Of a stretch of 64,000 nucleotides of DNA, positions 21,897-33,389 are shown in pieces. Source of the stretch: Petrosia ficiformis (lineage: Eukaryota; Porifera; Demospongiae; Haplosclerida; Petrosiidae); NCBI GenBank assembly GCA_947044365.1, contig OX345636.1, positions 3,492,001 through 3,556,000 of the forward strand, given 5' to 3'. Position numbers and translations under genes: made by a program. Below the pieces are notes generated by a model. The model saw nothing but the letters and a program-made list of their open reading frames with translations, was not told the DNA's origin and did no database searches. Every line of letters starts with the position of its first letter. Within the stretch, counting starts at the first letter, position 1.

Positions 21897-22448
21897 TTAA
21901 TTATGGATAAAACGGACCGACTGAATCTGGTCATTATGACCAGGATAATAATTAGGTGAACACTCCCCCGAATGGACAGTAATTTTAGATCCATCCTTAG
22001 AGTAATTTTTCTTAGTCCACAGTTCCCATGTACCACCTGTGACAACGTAAGATGACACACCTTCTGTGTTACCAACAGGAAAGGTGTCAGTGATGTCTGG
22101 GTCATCTTTAATATATTGTTTGCCTGTTCCTCGGTAGTTATGATATGCAAAAAGGACTAGACCTGGATCGTCAAGGTTGTACCCACGAGCAGAACCGATG
22201 TTAAAGGCTGTTTTTATCTCAGCGCTGCTACCACTTATTGGGTTGTTAGGAATAAAGACTTGTGCACTTGCATCTTCTAGTATTTCTTCATAGTCACCTT
22301 TGTAAACCAAATAGAATGATTTTGGGTTGTCAATCTTGGCTTTGTTGAATTGATTAAGGTTTACATCAATATTACGAGCAGAACCAATTACATCTTGGGT
22401 ATATGGAGTAGTGGTAGAGGAAAGGTGAAGAACATCATTACTCGTCAT
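21897..22448 (-). CDS. Beta-gamma-crystallin-like protein (geodin type), paralogue A
   Basis: The frame is an intact single exon of 183 residues. The C-terminal half carries a Greek-key signature, YVVTGGTWELWTKKNYS followed by ITVHSGE and ending IQSVRFI, in which the aromatic residues and Gly of the Y/F/W-x-x-x-x-x-x-Y-x-G type and the final S-V-R strand are conserved. The N-terminal half has SFYLVYKGDYEEILED and SAEIKTAFNIGSARGY. There is no signal peptide, so it is probably cytosolic. The length is close to the sponge protein geodin. Family members are stable, often calcium-binding proteins; a function here is not known. It is paralogous to 58115-58636, with about half the residues shared by eye, and the two genes also share 5' leader sequence. 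Confidence 0.88.
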   Translation of the reverse strand: MTSNDVLHLSSTTTPYTQDVIGSARNIDVNLNQFNKAKIDNPKSFYLVYKGDYEEILEDASAQVFIPNNPISGSSAEIKTAFNIGSARGYNLDDPGLVLFAYHNYRGTGKQYIKDDPDITDTFPVGNTEGVSSYVVTGGTWELWTKKNYSKDGSKITVHSGECSPNYYPGHNDQIQSVRFIHN

Positions 22449-22499
22449 TTTTGAATCTGTGAAGTTTTCACAACTGTTGAACTAAGATCGAAAATGCCT
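22449..22499 (-). promoter_or_regulatory. Conserved 5' leader of crystallin paralogue A
   Basis: The reverse complement upstream of the ATG contains TTAGTTCAACAGTT and, closer to the ATG, CACAGATTCAAA. The leader at 58070-58114 has CTAGTTCAACAGTT and CACTGATTCAAA at the same spacing from its ATG. Untranslated leader or core promoter function is inferred from conservation. Confidence 0.6.
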
Positions 22500-23330
22500 T
22501 TTTTAAAGGATTGGATAAAGTGCTGAAGCCATGCACTGTATACTAATCAACAGAAGTCCTATCAATTAATTGACCACTGAAGTAAGCAAAGTGATTCAAG
22601 GAATTGATTATAATAATATTAGCTACCGTATAGCTGGAAATATTGGACAGTTTATTATTAAAGTTTATGTGTTTGTGGGGTATCTTGAACGAGGAGAGGT
22701 GTTGTTGTTGGGCATCTACCTCGACTTCCACTAACCTCTATGTACGTTATGGCACTCCTGGACCTTCTTGTTGACTTCCTTGAGCTCCTTTGCAGATGGA
22801 AGAGTACTGTTGTTCTCGTCAGGCAGTATCGTTTCTCTCACTCTACTCTTCAACATGCCATGCTGACGATCACATGTGGTTTTGTACCATATTTTTTATT
22901 TTACGGATTTTATATTGACGAATTTAAGTTTACACCACCAAACCGCCAAAGTTTTTTTTCCGCCAATATTTACGGCTGTACGGTATGTCATCAGGATACA
23001 TACAAACACATCAATTCACTAATTCTTGGAAATATAAATAAAAATACTTTCTAAACTCTGTTTCTACAGGGATATAATTTTATACAGATAAATATTACCA
23101 AACAGCAACATAAATCAGTATATTCATTTAGCTTCAAGCGAAGATTCTTAAAACCTGTGCATGTAAGCAAATTATAGGTTATAATTATTTAAGAGTATAA
23201 TCTTGTAAATCTAACATGGCTTGTTGAATTTGTTAAACGCAAAAAAGACGATGTCTTTTTTGAGTCAAGTCAACATCAATAATTATAATTAGTAATAATA
23301 AACTATAAATTATTTGTTGAAGTAGAATAC
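22500..23330. other. Upstream region of crystallin A, no gene supported
   Basis: A plus-strand 104-codon frame (22740-23054) and a minus-strand 62-codon frame are not supported by any motif. TTTTTCCGCC at about 22960 resembles other low-complexity leaders. Confidence 0.3.
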
Positions 23331-24600
23331 TATAACATTGTGTCTGGCTCTTAAAACACGATAATTATAATAAAATTCATTTCAAACATGAATAACCAGT
23401 ATAGTAGCTACTAAATTCATTCTGAGGAATTAGATATATTAGTATTAGTTACTATAAAGAGTGCTGTCAGGAAATATAATATGCCAAAAATTATAATAAT
23501 TATATATCCTTGCTCGCTTCTTTGGTCATAAAATAATGAAAAGGTTTACTTCACACTGTTTGCTTTATGTGTACAAAACATATAAAGTAATATAATTGTA
23601 CTGGCATGTTAGTTTGTATAATAATATTATACAAACTAACATCTCAGTGCTTACTTATTACTTTATAATTAAATTTATAAATCTATCTGTTGTCAAATTC
23701 ACCAAATACATACTTATACTTCTTGGAAAACCATTTATTAAATTATGTGGTTGAATGTTTTCTAGTGGCCAGACACGTGTACAGTTATATTAAGTTAAGA
23801 GACATTCTTACTTCTTCATACGAGGAAAATGTAATAATGTTGTATTTATATAGTAGGTATATGGTATAATAATTATAGTAGGTTTATAGTACGATAATAT
23901 CTTTGAGATTGTATGAGATTGTATAGGTTCTACTAAACAAGGAAGTATGTATTTGTAACACTTATAGTTGGTGACCTATGAGCTTTTGAATCAAATCAAT
24001 GAAGTACCTTCTGCATCTGGCCATTGTAAATACAATAGTAATATCTTTTTTAAAACTAGATTAACCAGTTTTTAGACAAAAATCATAATTTGTAGGGCTG
24101 TACTAGCCACTAAATTTGTTGTTTTAACTATTTTTTGTAGTTTACCAAGTTTTTGTATTATTTTCTTACATTGTTTCCCTCAACATACATCAAGCAACCT
24201 TTTTTGAACAATGAAATGTGGCATAATAAAGTTACCTATTGCAAGTGAAATAACTAAAGGTTTCAACTGATAAGCACCAAATCTCCAGATAATGTATATG
24301 CGAAGTGAGTTATTATCTAACTCAACCTTAAATTTAGTGAGTTCCACCCATGAACAGTGTTAAAATATTGAATGTACCCTAAACAGTATTAAAAAGTAAC
24401 TGTATCGAGCCATCACAAAACTGTAACTACATGATTAAAATATATTTTCCTCTATTAGAAATGACAAAAACAAAGCAGGGATTATTACTTTAAAAATAAC
24501 TGTGTCTGGCTATTAAAACGCAATATTTATATAAAATTCATTTCAAAAGAAACATTTGAATAACCAGTATAGTAGCTACTGAATTCATTCTGATGCCAAC
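23331..24600. repeat. Rearranged pieces of the long interspersed repeat
   Basis: 23340-23480 and 24480-24610 are reverse-complement pieces (GTGTCTGGCTATTAAAAC, CCAGTATAGTAGCTACT) of the module near 20290-20400. 23690-24120 is the module with TTCTTGGAAAACC and GTGGTTGAATGTTTTCTAG. This copy lacks the MITE that interrupts the same module at 25.6 and 28.3 kb, so it is an empty site. Confidence 0.75.
23606..23642. repeat. Near-perfect palindrome, 18-bp arms
   Basis: ATGTTAGTTTGTATAATA pairs with TATTATACAAACTAACAT around a single central A. Variants with a longer loop occur at about 24737-24783 and 27673-27723. Confidence 0.9.
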
Positions 24601-25434
24601 AAGCGCCGTCGGGAAATATAATAATAATAATAAATATATATCATTGCTCGTTTGTATTGTCATATAGCTAATAATGAAAGGGTTTACTTCACATGGTTTA
24701 CTTTATGTGTACAAAACATAATAAAATTGTACTGGCATGTTAGTTTGTATAATAATATTATAATAGCAATACAAACTAACATGTCAGTACTTACTTATTA
24801 GTTTATAACTGAAAGATTTTAGTATCATTATACTAGTCTTTTTCTTGTCTATCCTATAAGTCTTACATTTTAGTCTCCATTTTATCTCAAAGCAGGAAGA
24901 AAAATCCTCAGTACCTACTTATTAGTTTATAACTGAAAGATTTTAGTATCATTATACTAGTCTTTTTCTTGTCTATCCTATAAGTCTTACATTTCAGTCT
25001 CCATTTTATCTCAAAGCTGGAAGAAAAATCCTCAATGTGTCCTGTGAAACAATCAACAAGGAGAAGTCCTCAAAACTGCTGAGTAAAAAACAAACGTTGC
25101 GAGACTTGAAATAGGCAGAGCTGGAAAGTAATTTCATGGAGAATGCTTGGAGCTTAATGTTGTAGCAACCACTACCCCAATTGTGTTTGTTTTGATGTAG
25201 TGCTTTGCTAGCGATAGCCATAAAAAAGGAGTAGTTATGTTTAGATGTGTCCAGATGTCTCCAATGTCTTTTCAAGTCTGAAAACAGTAACCATGAGTTA
25301 TAAAAATTGTGATACTTCATAACGGAAGGGTTTAAGCAAAAACCTCTTAATATTTTTTATCCTTGTATAATTTGAAGTCTGCCAGTAGCTTGTTGGAGCC
25401 ACCAATGTTTGTAGTTTTCCCAAATTTTGCAAAC

Positions 25435-25512
25435 ACACACATACACACACACCCAGACACACAATATGATTACCATACCCTTCCACCGATGCTTCGCAGC
25501 GAGAGTAATTAT
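25435..25512 (+). repeat. CA tract plus CTTCGCAGCGAGAGTAAT motif
   Basis: A CACACA tract is followed by CAATATGATTACC, then CTTCCACCGATGCTTCGC and GAGAGTAAT. The same arrangement occurs at 52262-52325, and the terminal motif alone at about 12357. In block B the motif is cut off by a MITE after CCTTCCA. Confidence 0.6.
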
Positions 25513-25628
25513 GTACAATTACTTATAATTCAGTTTTTTAATGACTGCTTGCCATCACCAGTACTATTATAATTAATTCTTCACAATAAATTTATAAATC
25601 TATCTGTTGTCAAATTCCTCAAATACAT

Positions 25629-26341
25629 ATAGCCACTGCAAAATCAAAATTGTTAAAATAACAAATAATAAATGTATGGTCATTCTGTTGAGGTTACTGA
25701 AACCCTATTTTGCTAAGCTCCTCATAAAATTTAATATTTCATGTCATTTATAAAACCTGCAAACTCATAATCTAATACTTTGAAATTTTATCAGTGTCAT
25801 GAAACATGAAATATTATATGAGGAAGTTAGCGAAATGATAGGATTTCAGTAAATATTATGGCATCAACAGTATGACCATACATGCAACTTTTAGCAACTG
25901 TAATAACTAGTGTTGTACCTATACTGGTATAGGTATAGGTATAAGTGAGGTATAGGTAAATATAGGTATAGGCAAGTAGAGCCAGATACTTTACAAACCA
26001 AGTTTTGAAACTTTATAGTACTGTTTTACTGTAGGAAAAGATTGATACAACAGTCAAGAACATAATTTTTTGAGCGATTTTCATTTTTTCTAGTATTTTG
26101 TGAGTTTCATTTTCCAACAGAAATGGCTATATAGAGCAGTGCTAAATATTAGTGATGCACAGGAACATATACTGGAAAAAGCAGTGAACACATGTATATC
26201 TAGGTATAGGTATAGGTATAGACAGTTTTAGTTGCCTATAATAATTATCTGTATCTAAATTATAGGCAAAACCTAGTATAGGTAAAACACTAGTGATAAC
26301 AAATCAATCAGTTATTTTGACAATTTTGTTTTTACAGTGTT
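25629..26341 (-). mobile_element. Composite MITE: CACTGCAAAA family interrupted by a hAT-type MITE
   Basis: The ends are CACTGCAAAATCAAAATTG and GACAATTTTGTTTTTACAGTG. A second element occupies 25908-26292. The whole sits inside the TTCTTGGAAAACC repeat module, which is uninterrupted at 23.7, 20.1 and 62.7 kb. Confidence 0.7.
25908..26292 (-). mobile_element. hAT-type MITE rich in GTATAGG repeats
   Basis: It starts TAGTGTTGTACCTATAC and ends GTATAGGTAAAACACTA. It is flanked by GTAATAAC (25900-25907) and GTGATAAC (26293-26300), an 8-bp target duplication with one change. The interior carries runs of the hexamer TATAGG. TAGTGTTG ends and 8-bp duplications are typical of hAT elements. Confidence 0.8.
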
Positions 26342-26957
26342 CTTCTTGGAAAACCGTTTATTAAATTATGTGGTTGAATGTTTTCTAGTGGTGAGACACA
26401 GTTATATTAAGTTAAGTGACATTCTTACTTCTTCATATAAGGAATATGTAATAATGTTGTATTTATATAGTAGGTATATGGTATAATAATTATATTAGGT
26501 TTATAGTATAATAATATCAATGGGGTTGTACAGGTTCTACTCAACAAGGAAGTATGTATTATTAAGTATTGTAACACTTATAATAGTTGGTGACCTATGA
26601 GCTTTTGAATAAAATCAATGATGTACCTCCGGGCGATTGAAAATACACAATGACAATATCTTTTCCAAAATCAGATGAGCCAGTTTTTAGACAAAAATCA
26701 TCATTTTGTAGGCCTGGAAATTGGCTGAGATTCTGAAAGTGATTATCGCTAACTTCAAATCGATTGATAATCAATTAAAATCGGTGGAACTAATTAAGCC
26801 AATTAAGTCAAACAACGCAGGAAAATCACTTGATGATCTAAAGGTATCCTATCACCTCCCTTTTCTACATTATTTGCATGCTGTTGCATGTTTGAAATTT
26901 TAAATATTTAGCATAATTGATATCACACACTTACAATCAATAATGAGAAGATATTTA

Positions 26958-27190
26958 CCCTTAGAGAACTGAGCTTGATTTCAAATTCTTCCCACATCCA
27001 CCACTGACGTCTCTGCTGCATATGTTTTGGCCACCGTTCACTTTCTCTACCACAAACCTGGCAAGTTGTTAGAAGTAGTACTTCTACTAACTTGCTTAAT
27101 GGAACTTGAAAGTCCCCAAGTGCTTCGTAGAAATAATTGAAATGCAGTGTTCTCCCTCTTTTTCAACTGTTTTTTGCACAATTATATGGT
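26958..27190 (-). mobile_element. Truncated piggyBac-type MITE
   Basis: It begins TTTA-CCCTTAGAGAACTGAGC and matches 29347 onwards for about 200 bases. The right end is missing. Confidence 0.6.
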
Positions 27191-27305
27191 GACATCATAA
27201 AGTTGCTTTTGAAAATGCAAGTGAAATAACTAGAGATACCCGCTGATATGCACCAAATCTCCAGATAATGTATGTGTGAAGCGAAAGTATTTTATAACTC
27301 AACCT

Positions 27306-27660
27306 TAACACTGAAAAAAATAAATTGTTAAAATAAACATTATATTGGTTATTATAGTTGCATGAATAGATGTAGTTTGTCATTTGTCATAATGGATGTT
27401 GTGACTACATGCATGCATGTTAATGTGCACCAGGTATTGAAAGGTATAACGTAACATTGTGTTTGTGGGTTTACAATCACTGTCAGATAAATTTACATGT
27501 ACTTTAGTATAGATTATACTAAATCTTTGACATGAAATATGAGTAGACAGCACCCTAGATTCAACTATAATTGAATATTACTAGTTCAAAGTATCTGTGG
27601 TATAATATGTATGTATTCTGAACAACCAACTAATTGTTAAATCCTTGCAACTGTACTTAC
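27306..27660. mobile_element. Diverged CACTGCAAAA-family MITE
   Basis: The left end CACTGAAAAAAATAAATTG and the right part GAACAACCAACTAATTG followed by TTGCAACTGTACTTACCAC resemble the arms at 21078-21387. The ends are too diverged to place exactly. Confidence 0.4.
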
Positions 27661-28273
27661 CACTAAATTATACTGGCATGTTAGTTTGTATAATAATATT
27701 ATAATAGTTATACAAACTATCATGTCAGTACTTATTTATTACTTTATAACTGAAAGATTTTAGTATCATTATACTAGTCTTTTCCTTGTCTATCCTATAA
27801 GTCTTACATTTTAGTCTCCGTTTTATCTCAAAGCAGGAAAAAAGATCCTCAATGCGTCCTGTGAAACATTCAACAAGGAGAAATCATTAATACTGCTGAG
27901 TAAACAAACTTTGTGAGCTAGAAAGTAATTTCATGGAGAATGCTTGGAGCTTAATGCTGTAGCAACCACTACCCCAATTTTGTTTGCTTTGATGTATATA
28001 GTGCTTTGCTAGCGATAGCCATGATACAGGAGTAGTTATGTTTTGATGTGTCCAGATGTCTCCAAAAAAGTTTTTTCAAGTCTAAAAACAGTAACCCATG
28101 AATTATAAAGATTGTGATTACTTTATAACCGAAGGGTTTTAGCAAAAACCTCTTAATATTTTGATCCTTGTATAATTTGAAGTCTGCCAGTAGCTCGTTG
28201 GAGCCACCAATGTTGTAGTTTTCCCAAAATGTTGCGAACATACACACACACACACACACAGTCATTATTTTAT

Positions 28274-28850
28274 CCTTCCACACTGCAAAAACAAAATTGT
28301 CAAAATAACTGATTGATTGGTTATTACTAGTGTTGTACCTATACTACGTTTTGCCTATAATTCAGATACAGTTATTATAGGCAACTAAAACTGCCCAGGA
28401 GCCCATGAAAAAACCGCAGGGCTTTTCATAGGCATATATGTTCACGTGTATCACTAATTTTTAGCACAGCTCTATATTCTGTAATAGTATAATAATTTTA
28501 ATTATTAATTAGAAACGCCCACCTAATGTTAATTGGGAGAGCAATAGCCATTTCTATTGGAAAATGAAACTCACAAACTACTATAAAAGATGGAGATAGC
28601 TGAAACAAATATGTTTCTGACTGTTATATCAATCTTTTCCTACAGTGAAACAGTACTATAAATTATCAAAACTTGGTCTGTAAAGTATCTGTATCCACTT
28701 GCCTATACCTATATTTACCTATACCTCACCTATACATATACCTATACCAGTATAGGTACAACACTAGTTATTACAGTTGCAAGATTTAAAAGTTGCATGT
28801 ATGGTCATACTGTTGATGTCATAATGAAATCATAATTTGCTAACTTCGTT
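28274..28850 (+). mobile_element. Composite MITE, inverted relative to block A
   Basis: It starts CACTGCAAAAACAAAATTG, is interrupted by a hAT-type MITE at 28328-28766, and continues ACAGTTGCAAGATTTAAAAG up to about 28850, where the repeat module resumes with TTTTGGAAAATTATTTATT. The far inverted end is lost. Confidence 0.65.
28328..28766 (+). mobile_element. hAT-type MITE with perfect 8-bp target duplication
   Basis: Ends are TAGTGTTGTACCTATACT and AGTATAGGTACAACACTA. The flanking octamer GTTATTAC occurs at 28320-28327 and 28767-28774. It is inserted at exactly the same site of the host MITE as the copy at 25908-26292 (whose duplication is the reverse complement). Confidence 0.9.
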
Positions 28851-29346
28851 TTGGAAAATTATTTATTAATTATGTGGTTGAATGTTTTCTAGTGACCAGA
28901 CACAGTTATATTTAGTTAAGTGACATTCTTATTTCTTCATATAAGGAATATGGAATAATGTTGCATTAATATAGTAGGTATATGGTGTAATAATTATAGT
29001 AGGTTTATAGTATAGTAATATCATTGGTATTGTATGAGATTGTATAGGTTCTACTCAACAAGGAAGTATGTATTTGTAACACTTATAGTTGGTGACCTGT
29101 GAGCTTTTGAATGAAATCAATGAAGTACCTCCTGCATCTGGCCATTAATATTGGAAATACACAATAATAATATCTTTTTCTAAAATCAGATTAGCCAGTT
29201 TTTAGACAAAAATCAAAATTTGTAGGGCTGGGAATCCGCTGACATTCTGAAATTGATTATCGCTAACTTCAACTCAATTGATAATCAATTAAAATCAGTG
29301 GAGTAATTAAGCCCATTAAGTCAAACAATGCAGGAAAGAATTTTTA

Positions 29347-29916
29347 CCCTTAGAGGACTGAGCTTGTTTGTCAAATTCTTCCCACATCCAACACTGACGT
29401 TTCTGCTCCATATATTTTGGCCACCATTCACTTTTTCTACCACAAACCTGGCTAGTTGGTAGAAGTAGTACTTGAGTACTACATCTACCAACTTGCTTAA
29501 TGGGACTTGAAAGTCCCCAAGTTCTTCGTAGGACTAAGTCAAATGCGTGTTCTGCCTCTTTTGCAACTGGGGGGCAAACAAAATGACCCCACTGCATGTT
29601 GGCAACAGCCATACCCATGATATCAGGTTTTACAGCTCAGGGAAATGTCTTAGCTACCCACTAGACTGAATCCCCAAATTGTTTGGGGAGCGTGGGGGCA
29701 CAACCCCCTTCAAACCCTAATTAACAGGGGACACCCCTCCTTAAAATTCCCCCAATGCTCGACATTTAGGGGAAAATGCAGTCGAAAAACCATCAATTTT
29801 TTGGCATTCTCCCTGACACCAATTACAAACATTTGAAGTTCTTCGTAATGCTAGGAACAAACTCCGAACTGCATAGGGGTCAAATGTCACAATTTATGAC
29901 ATCAGTCCTCTAAGGG
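29347..29916 (-). mobile_element. piggyBac-type non-autonomous element with a coding-like core
   Basis: Inverted ends are CCCTTAGAGGACTGA at the left and TCAGTCCTCTAAGGG at the right, next to TTTA and TTGA (degenerate TTAA). The minus strand of the left half has a 100-codon open frame (29618-29316) containing MQWGHFV, EAEHAFDLVLR and GRKSEWWPKYMEQK. The same peptide pattern, with changes and stops, is seen in the relatives at 40640-41066 and 32196-32598, so it may be a remnant of a real protein. The right half is non-coding. Confidence 0.7.
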
Positions 29917-30440
29917 TTGATTAATTAACTTAAATAAATATCAATTGATATTTCACAGCCCTAATAATTTGTATTCCTAGTCAATACATCATAATGTCTT
30001 TGTTACTTTTTACGAAAAATACCTGGTAACACTATTATTTCATACATCTCTTATTTTTCCTAGAAACAGTATAATTATATATTATTGAAACCAGCTGCTT
30101 GATCCCTGATGTTATTTAACTTAATATATATAACTGAGTCCAGTTAGTTATTAAACAAGTGTATAATATAGCGAAAAAAACATCCCTATGATTGCTTTAC
30201 AAATTTAAGTGAAGAAAGAAGTATCCTTATGACTGCTTTGTGGTGTCCAGCATTCAGTAATCATGGCTGACTTTATCATGCCTGAAACACACAAGCCTAC
30301 TATAGTTATTATTTCGATTATCACAGTATTATAGACATAATTGTCCCTATATTTGTGTGTGGATCATCAGTAATGTATTGTGTATTATCATTATTATCAA
30401 TTACTACAGAAGTTGAATTTTACATCGTAACATAGCATCA
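29917..30440. other. AT-rich intergenic sequence
   Basis: No gene or repeat recognised. Confidence 0.35.
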
Positions 30441-30459
30441 ACAAAGCTAACTAACGTAC

Positions 30460-31430
30460 GTGCAACGTAAAGACTACTCAGAAATAATTTTGAAACTTGT
30501 TGAACTAATAGATCCATTTGCACTGGCAAGATATCTTGATACAGCAGAACATCTTCCAGAACATGTATCAGTGTCTCAAAGACATGGATGTAAATACAGA
30601 ATTGTCATCACAATGACAATTCTAATCCTCCTAAATTACGTGTAGCTATGAAATCTGTTGGGAGAGTGTTTGACATGTTATCGTTGATGTAGGAGGTAAG
30701 TTATTGATAACGGTCAGGCTACATCACTAATTGAAGACTACAAAGGTAAGGTAATTTGTGATAGATCACAAGGAATTATCAGACAGTTTGATTACAAAAC
30801 ATACAGTATGCAGCAATATCTAAAGAAATCCCTCTTCCAGTTGAAATATAATATATAATTGTTATAATTATAAACAATTTTATTGCTAATTACATGTGTA
30901 TGCGAAAATTACATTTACAAGTATACTTGTAATAACACATCGTTTTAGTTATAGCATTTCTCAACTAAGTCCAGTTCCATACTATATAAAGAAACATCAA
31001 GATGAAATTGTACACGTATTGCCAATACATTCAAACAAGTTTGTGTGAACGCTATTAGTTTAAAGGACTACAGAAACAAATAGCACAGTATTGGGTGGAG
31101 GATCTCTAGCATTAGTACAAGCTATTGTAGAGTCAGTGGAAGAGAATCCTAACAAACTACAAGCATTAGTAAAATTGTTTGTACAGAGAGATGAAAGAAA
31201 GAATCAGGAAAGAGTTAGGTTAGTGACTTTATTGCGAAACAAAAACACAATTATAGGAATATAACTAAGTCAAGTGATCAACTGTCAGCTACAGTGTACG
31301 GTCAACACATCTCACCTTCAAATGTATCTGTTAATATGAGATATGCCAACTCAAAGGTTACTTCTCACCTCATCTCAGCCACTGATCATGAATGTCACAC
31401 AAATTTCGAATATACTGAATAATTATATTA
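30460..31430 (+). pseudogene. Unidentified coding remnants, possibly one multi-exon gene
   Basis: Several plus-strand stretches look coding. The first, about 30460-30560, includes ILKLVELIDPFALARYLD. About 30610-30690 reads KLRVAMKSVGRVFDML in another frame. About 30760-30840 includes GIIRQFDYKTYSMQQYL, and 31080-31220 reads VLGGGSLALVQAIVESVEE. About 31225-31424 reads KSSDQLSATVYGQHISPSN and ends at TAA. Frames change between them, some at GTAAG-like sites (30692, 30747) and some without splice signals. The leucine-rich first block is reminiscent of death-fold domains, but that is a weak guess. I do not recognise the family. Confidence 0.3.
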
Positions 31431-32190
31431 ATTACTTTATTATACATAATTTTATATACTTTATTATAATAATTATTATAATTACAATGCTATACTTTAA
31501 ATCAGGATATTTTTGCTGATAATAAATTTCGTCCTGATTACTATCAACACACATTTTAGGATCTTGATACTTTTAACATTAATTTTAGAAATACTATAGT
31601 CCAAAAAAGCAAACTGTATGAATTCATTTTTTTTTGTTGCAGTTCAATTCCATACGTTTGCATTAGCAGAGCCTAGCGAAGCACATAGAGGTCTATGGAA
31701 AGGTAATTACCAATGTAACCCATAACTGCCTATTTTCACTCATACTTATTTCAAATTTCAATTTAATACATAACCCTGGAATATCTTGATCCATAACGCT
31801 GGTTTTTTCAGAGAATAATCGACAGTATCTTGATCATAAGCCTGGTTTTCTCAGGGCGTAATCTACAGTATCTTGAATAATATATTTTTAAATCTTGGTT
31901 GGATTTGTTTTTCTGTCTGGCTTTTCAGGCTCCTGGTGTAATAGTATGATAATGTTCACTATAATATATAATATATTTTTTACTTTGTAGATGTGCAAAA
32001 ATATAATTGTAATAATAATATGTGGACAATGCTATTTTAGTTACTTGTTTAATTTATGACTTTGTATAGATATTGATTTATGTACTGCCCCTGTTATTGG
32101 TTAACCTTAAGCTTAAGCTTGAACTTTGTGTGTTATATCATCTCTTTGCATAAATATCATTCATTATTATTTGAAGAAGTATAACTAATT
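31431..32190. other. AT-rich sequence, nothing recognised
   Basis: It contains a short direct repeat (CAGTATCTTGATCATAAG and relatives around 31785-31875) and no open frame. Confidence 0.35.
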
Positions 32191-32195
32191 CTTAA

Positions 32196-32598
32196 CCCTT
32201 AGAAGAGTACTAGTGATGTCACATATATGTGACATTTCACCCCTACGTGGCTCGGAGTGTGTTCCTAGCTTTACGAAGTTCTCCAAATGCTTGTAATTGG
32301 CGTCAGGCACAAGCCCATGAAAATGGCTATGCATGTTGATGGTACCAACATGCAGGGGGGTCATTTTGTTTGCCCCAGTTCCTGTCAAAAGAGGGAGAGC
32401 ACTGCATTTGATTTAATCCTATGAAGCGCTTGGGGACTTTCGAGTCCCGGTAAGCAAGTTGGTAGAAGTAGTGCTCCACGTCAGAAAAGGAGCCAAGTTT
32501 CGGGTAGAGAAGGTGAACAGTGGCCAAAATAAATGCAATAGATTCACCAGTGTTGGAAAGGGGAAGAAGTTTGAAAAACAAGCTCTGCCCTCTAAGGG
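32196..32598 (-). mobile_element. piggyBac-type MITE with perfect TTAA sites
   Basis: The ends CCCTTAGA and TCTAAGGG are flanked by TTAA at 32192-32195 and 32599-32602. The interior resembles 29347-29916 (for example TTTTGTTTGCCCC and GGGACTTTC). TTAA target sites and CCCTTAG-type ends are characteristic of the piggyBac superfamily. Confidence 0.85.
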
Positions 32599-32714
32599 TT
32601 AATGGAAACTAACTCAGTTTCCATTAACCCTATTCTGTTTGATGTAAATCTGTCCTCTGCTACCAATGTAACTCACATTGGTAGCAGAGGACAGATTTAC
32701 ATCAAACAGAATAG
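32596..32714. repeat. Two abutting perfect hairpins with identical loops
   Basis: Hairpin one: arms 32596-32610 and 32616-32630 (15 bp), loop AACTC. Hairpin two: arms 32630-32669 and 32675-32714 (40 bp, no mismatch), loop AACTC. The first includes the right TTAA junction of the piggyBac-type MITE. Confidence 0.95.
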
Positions 32715-33389
32715 CAGATGGTCATAATTACCAATCCTAGATCAATGCCAATGGAGTTGCTTGTGAATAGTTTATTATATAAATGATCCAAAAATTGCAT
32801 CAAAGCTGTGTTGAATTTCTTTCATAACTTGGAAAAGCATGATGATCAGAATGGACACTACTACAAGTTTGTTTGAACGTTTGCCAGACGTTGTTTACTG
32901 CTGTTCTAGCATTGGCAACTGACCTAAGGCTAATTTGTACCATGCCCCATCAATGTAGACTTGAGTCTTCTATTTAAGAGCTCCATAAATAGGTCACAGG
33001 GTATATTTGTGCCTTGTAGCCTCTTGTATTCACACACCGATTGCAAAGTAATTGGGCTTTCTTCATCTCAAAGACTATGTAGTAATACTAATAATTTGCA
33101 CAAAAATTAATACTCTTTGAATCTCATATATATTCCCCTCAAAAGTTCAAGTAACTGCACAGAAGACATTTAACAATGTACCCCATGCATTGGTCATAAT
33201 TCTATTTCTTGATAATTTATCAACTCACTGAAAAAATGAAGCCATAGTAATAAACAAAATTACTTAGAATCATAGGTTTCAGAACCTAAAAGGTGTAAGG
33301 TGTAGAAACAAGATTAGGATGCATGCATGTTATCTTAGCATTAAAGAAATCACTTCCACAGGGAACTTAAAGTCTCTTGTGGTGGGCTA
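32715..33389. other. Intergenic sequence, no gene supported
   Basis: No motif or repeat was recognised apart from short A-rich runs. Confidence 0.35.

Larger units (their letters stand above)
24735..27000. repeat. Duplicated block, copy A
   Basis: It contains in order the hairpin ATGTTAGTTTGTAT, an internal direct repeat (about 24802-24895 and 24905-25015), the stretch with CTTGGAGCTTAATG (about 25149), a CA-rich tract, a composite MITE (25629-26341), the TTCTTGGAAAACC module, and the stretch GATTATCGCTAACTTCAA (about 26741). The same order recurs at 27665-29335. Open frames such as 25006-25320 fall in the repeat and have no motifs. Confidence 0.8.
27665..29335. repeat. Duplicated block, copy B
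   Basis: It has the same order of modules as 24735-27000 in direct orientation, but the composite MITE inside (28274 to about 28850) is in the opposite orientation. Divergence by eye is of the order of a few to ten percent. Confidence 0.8.
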
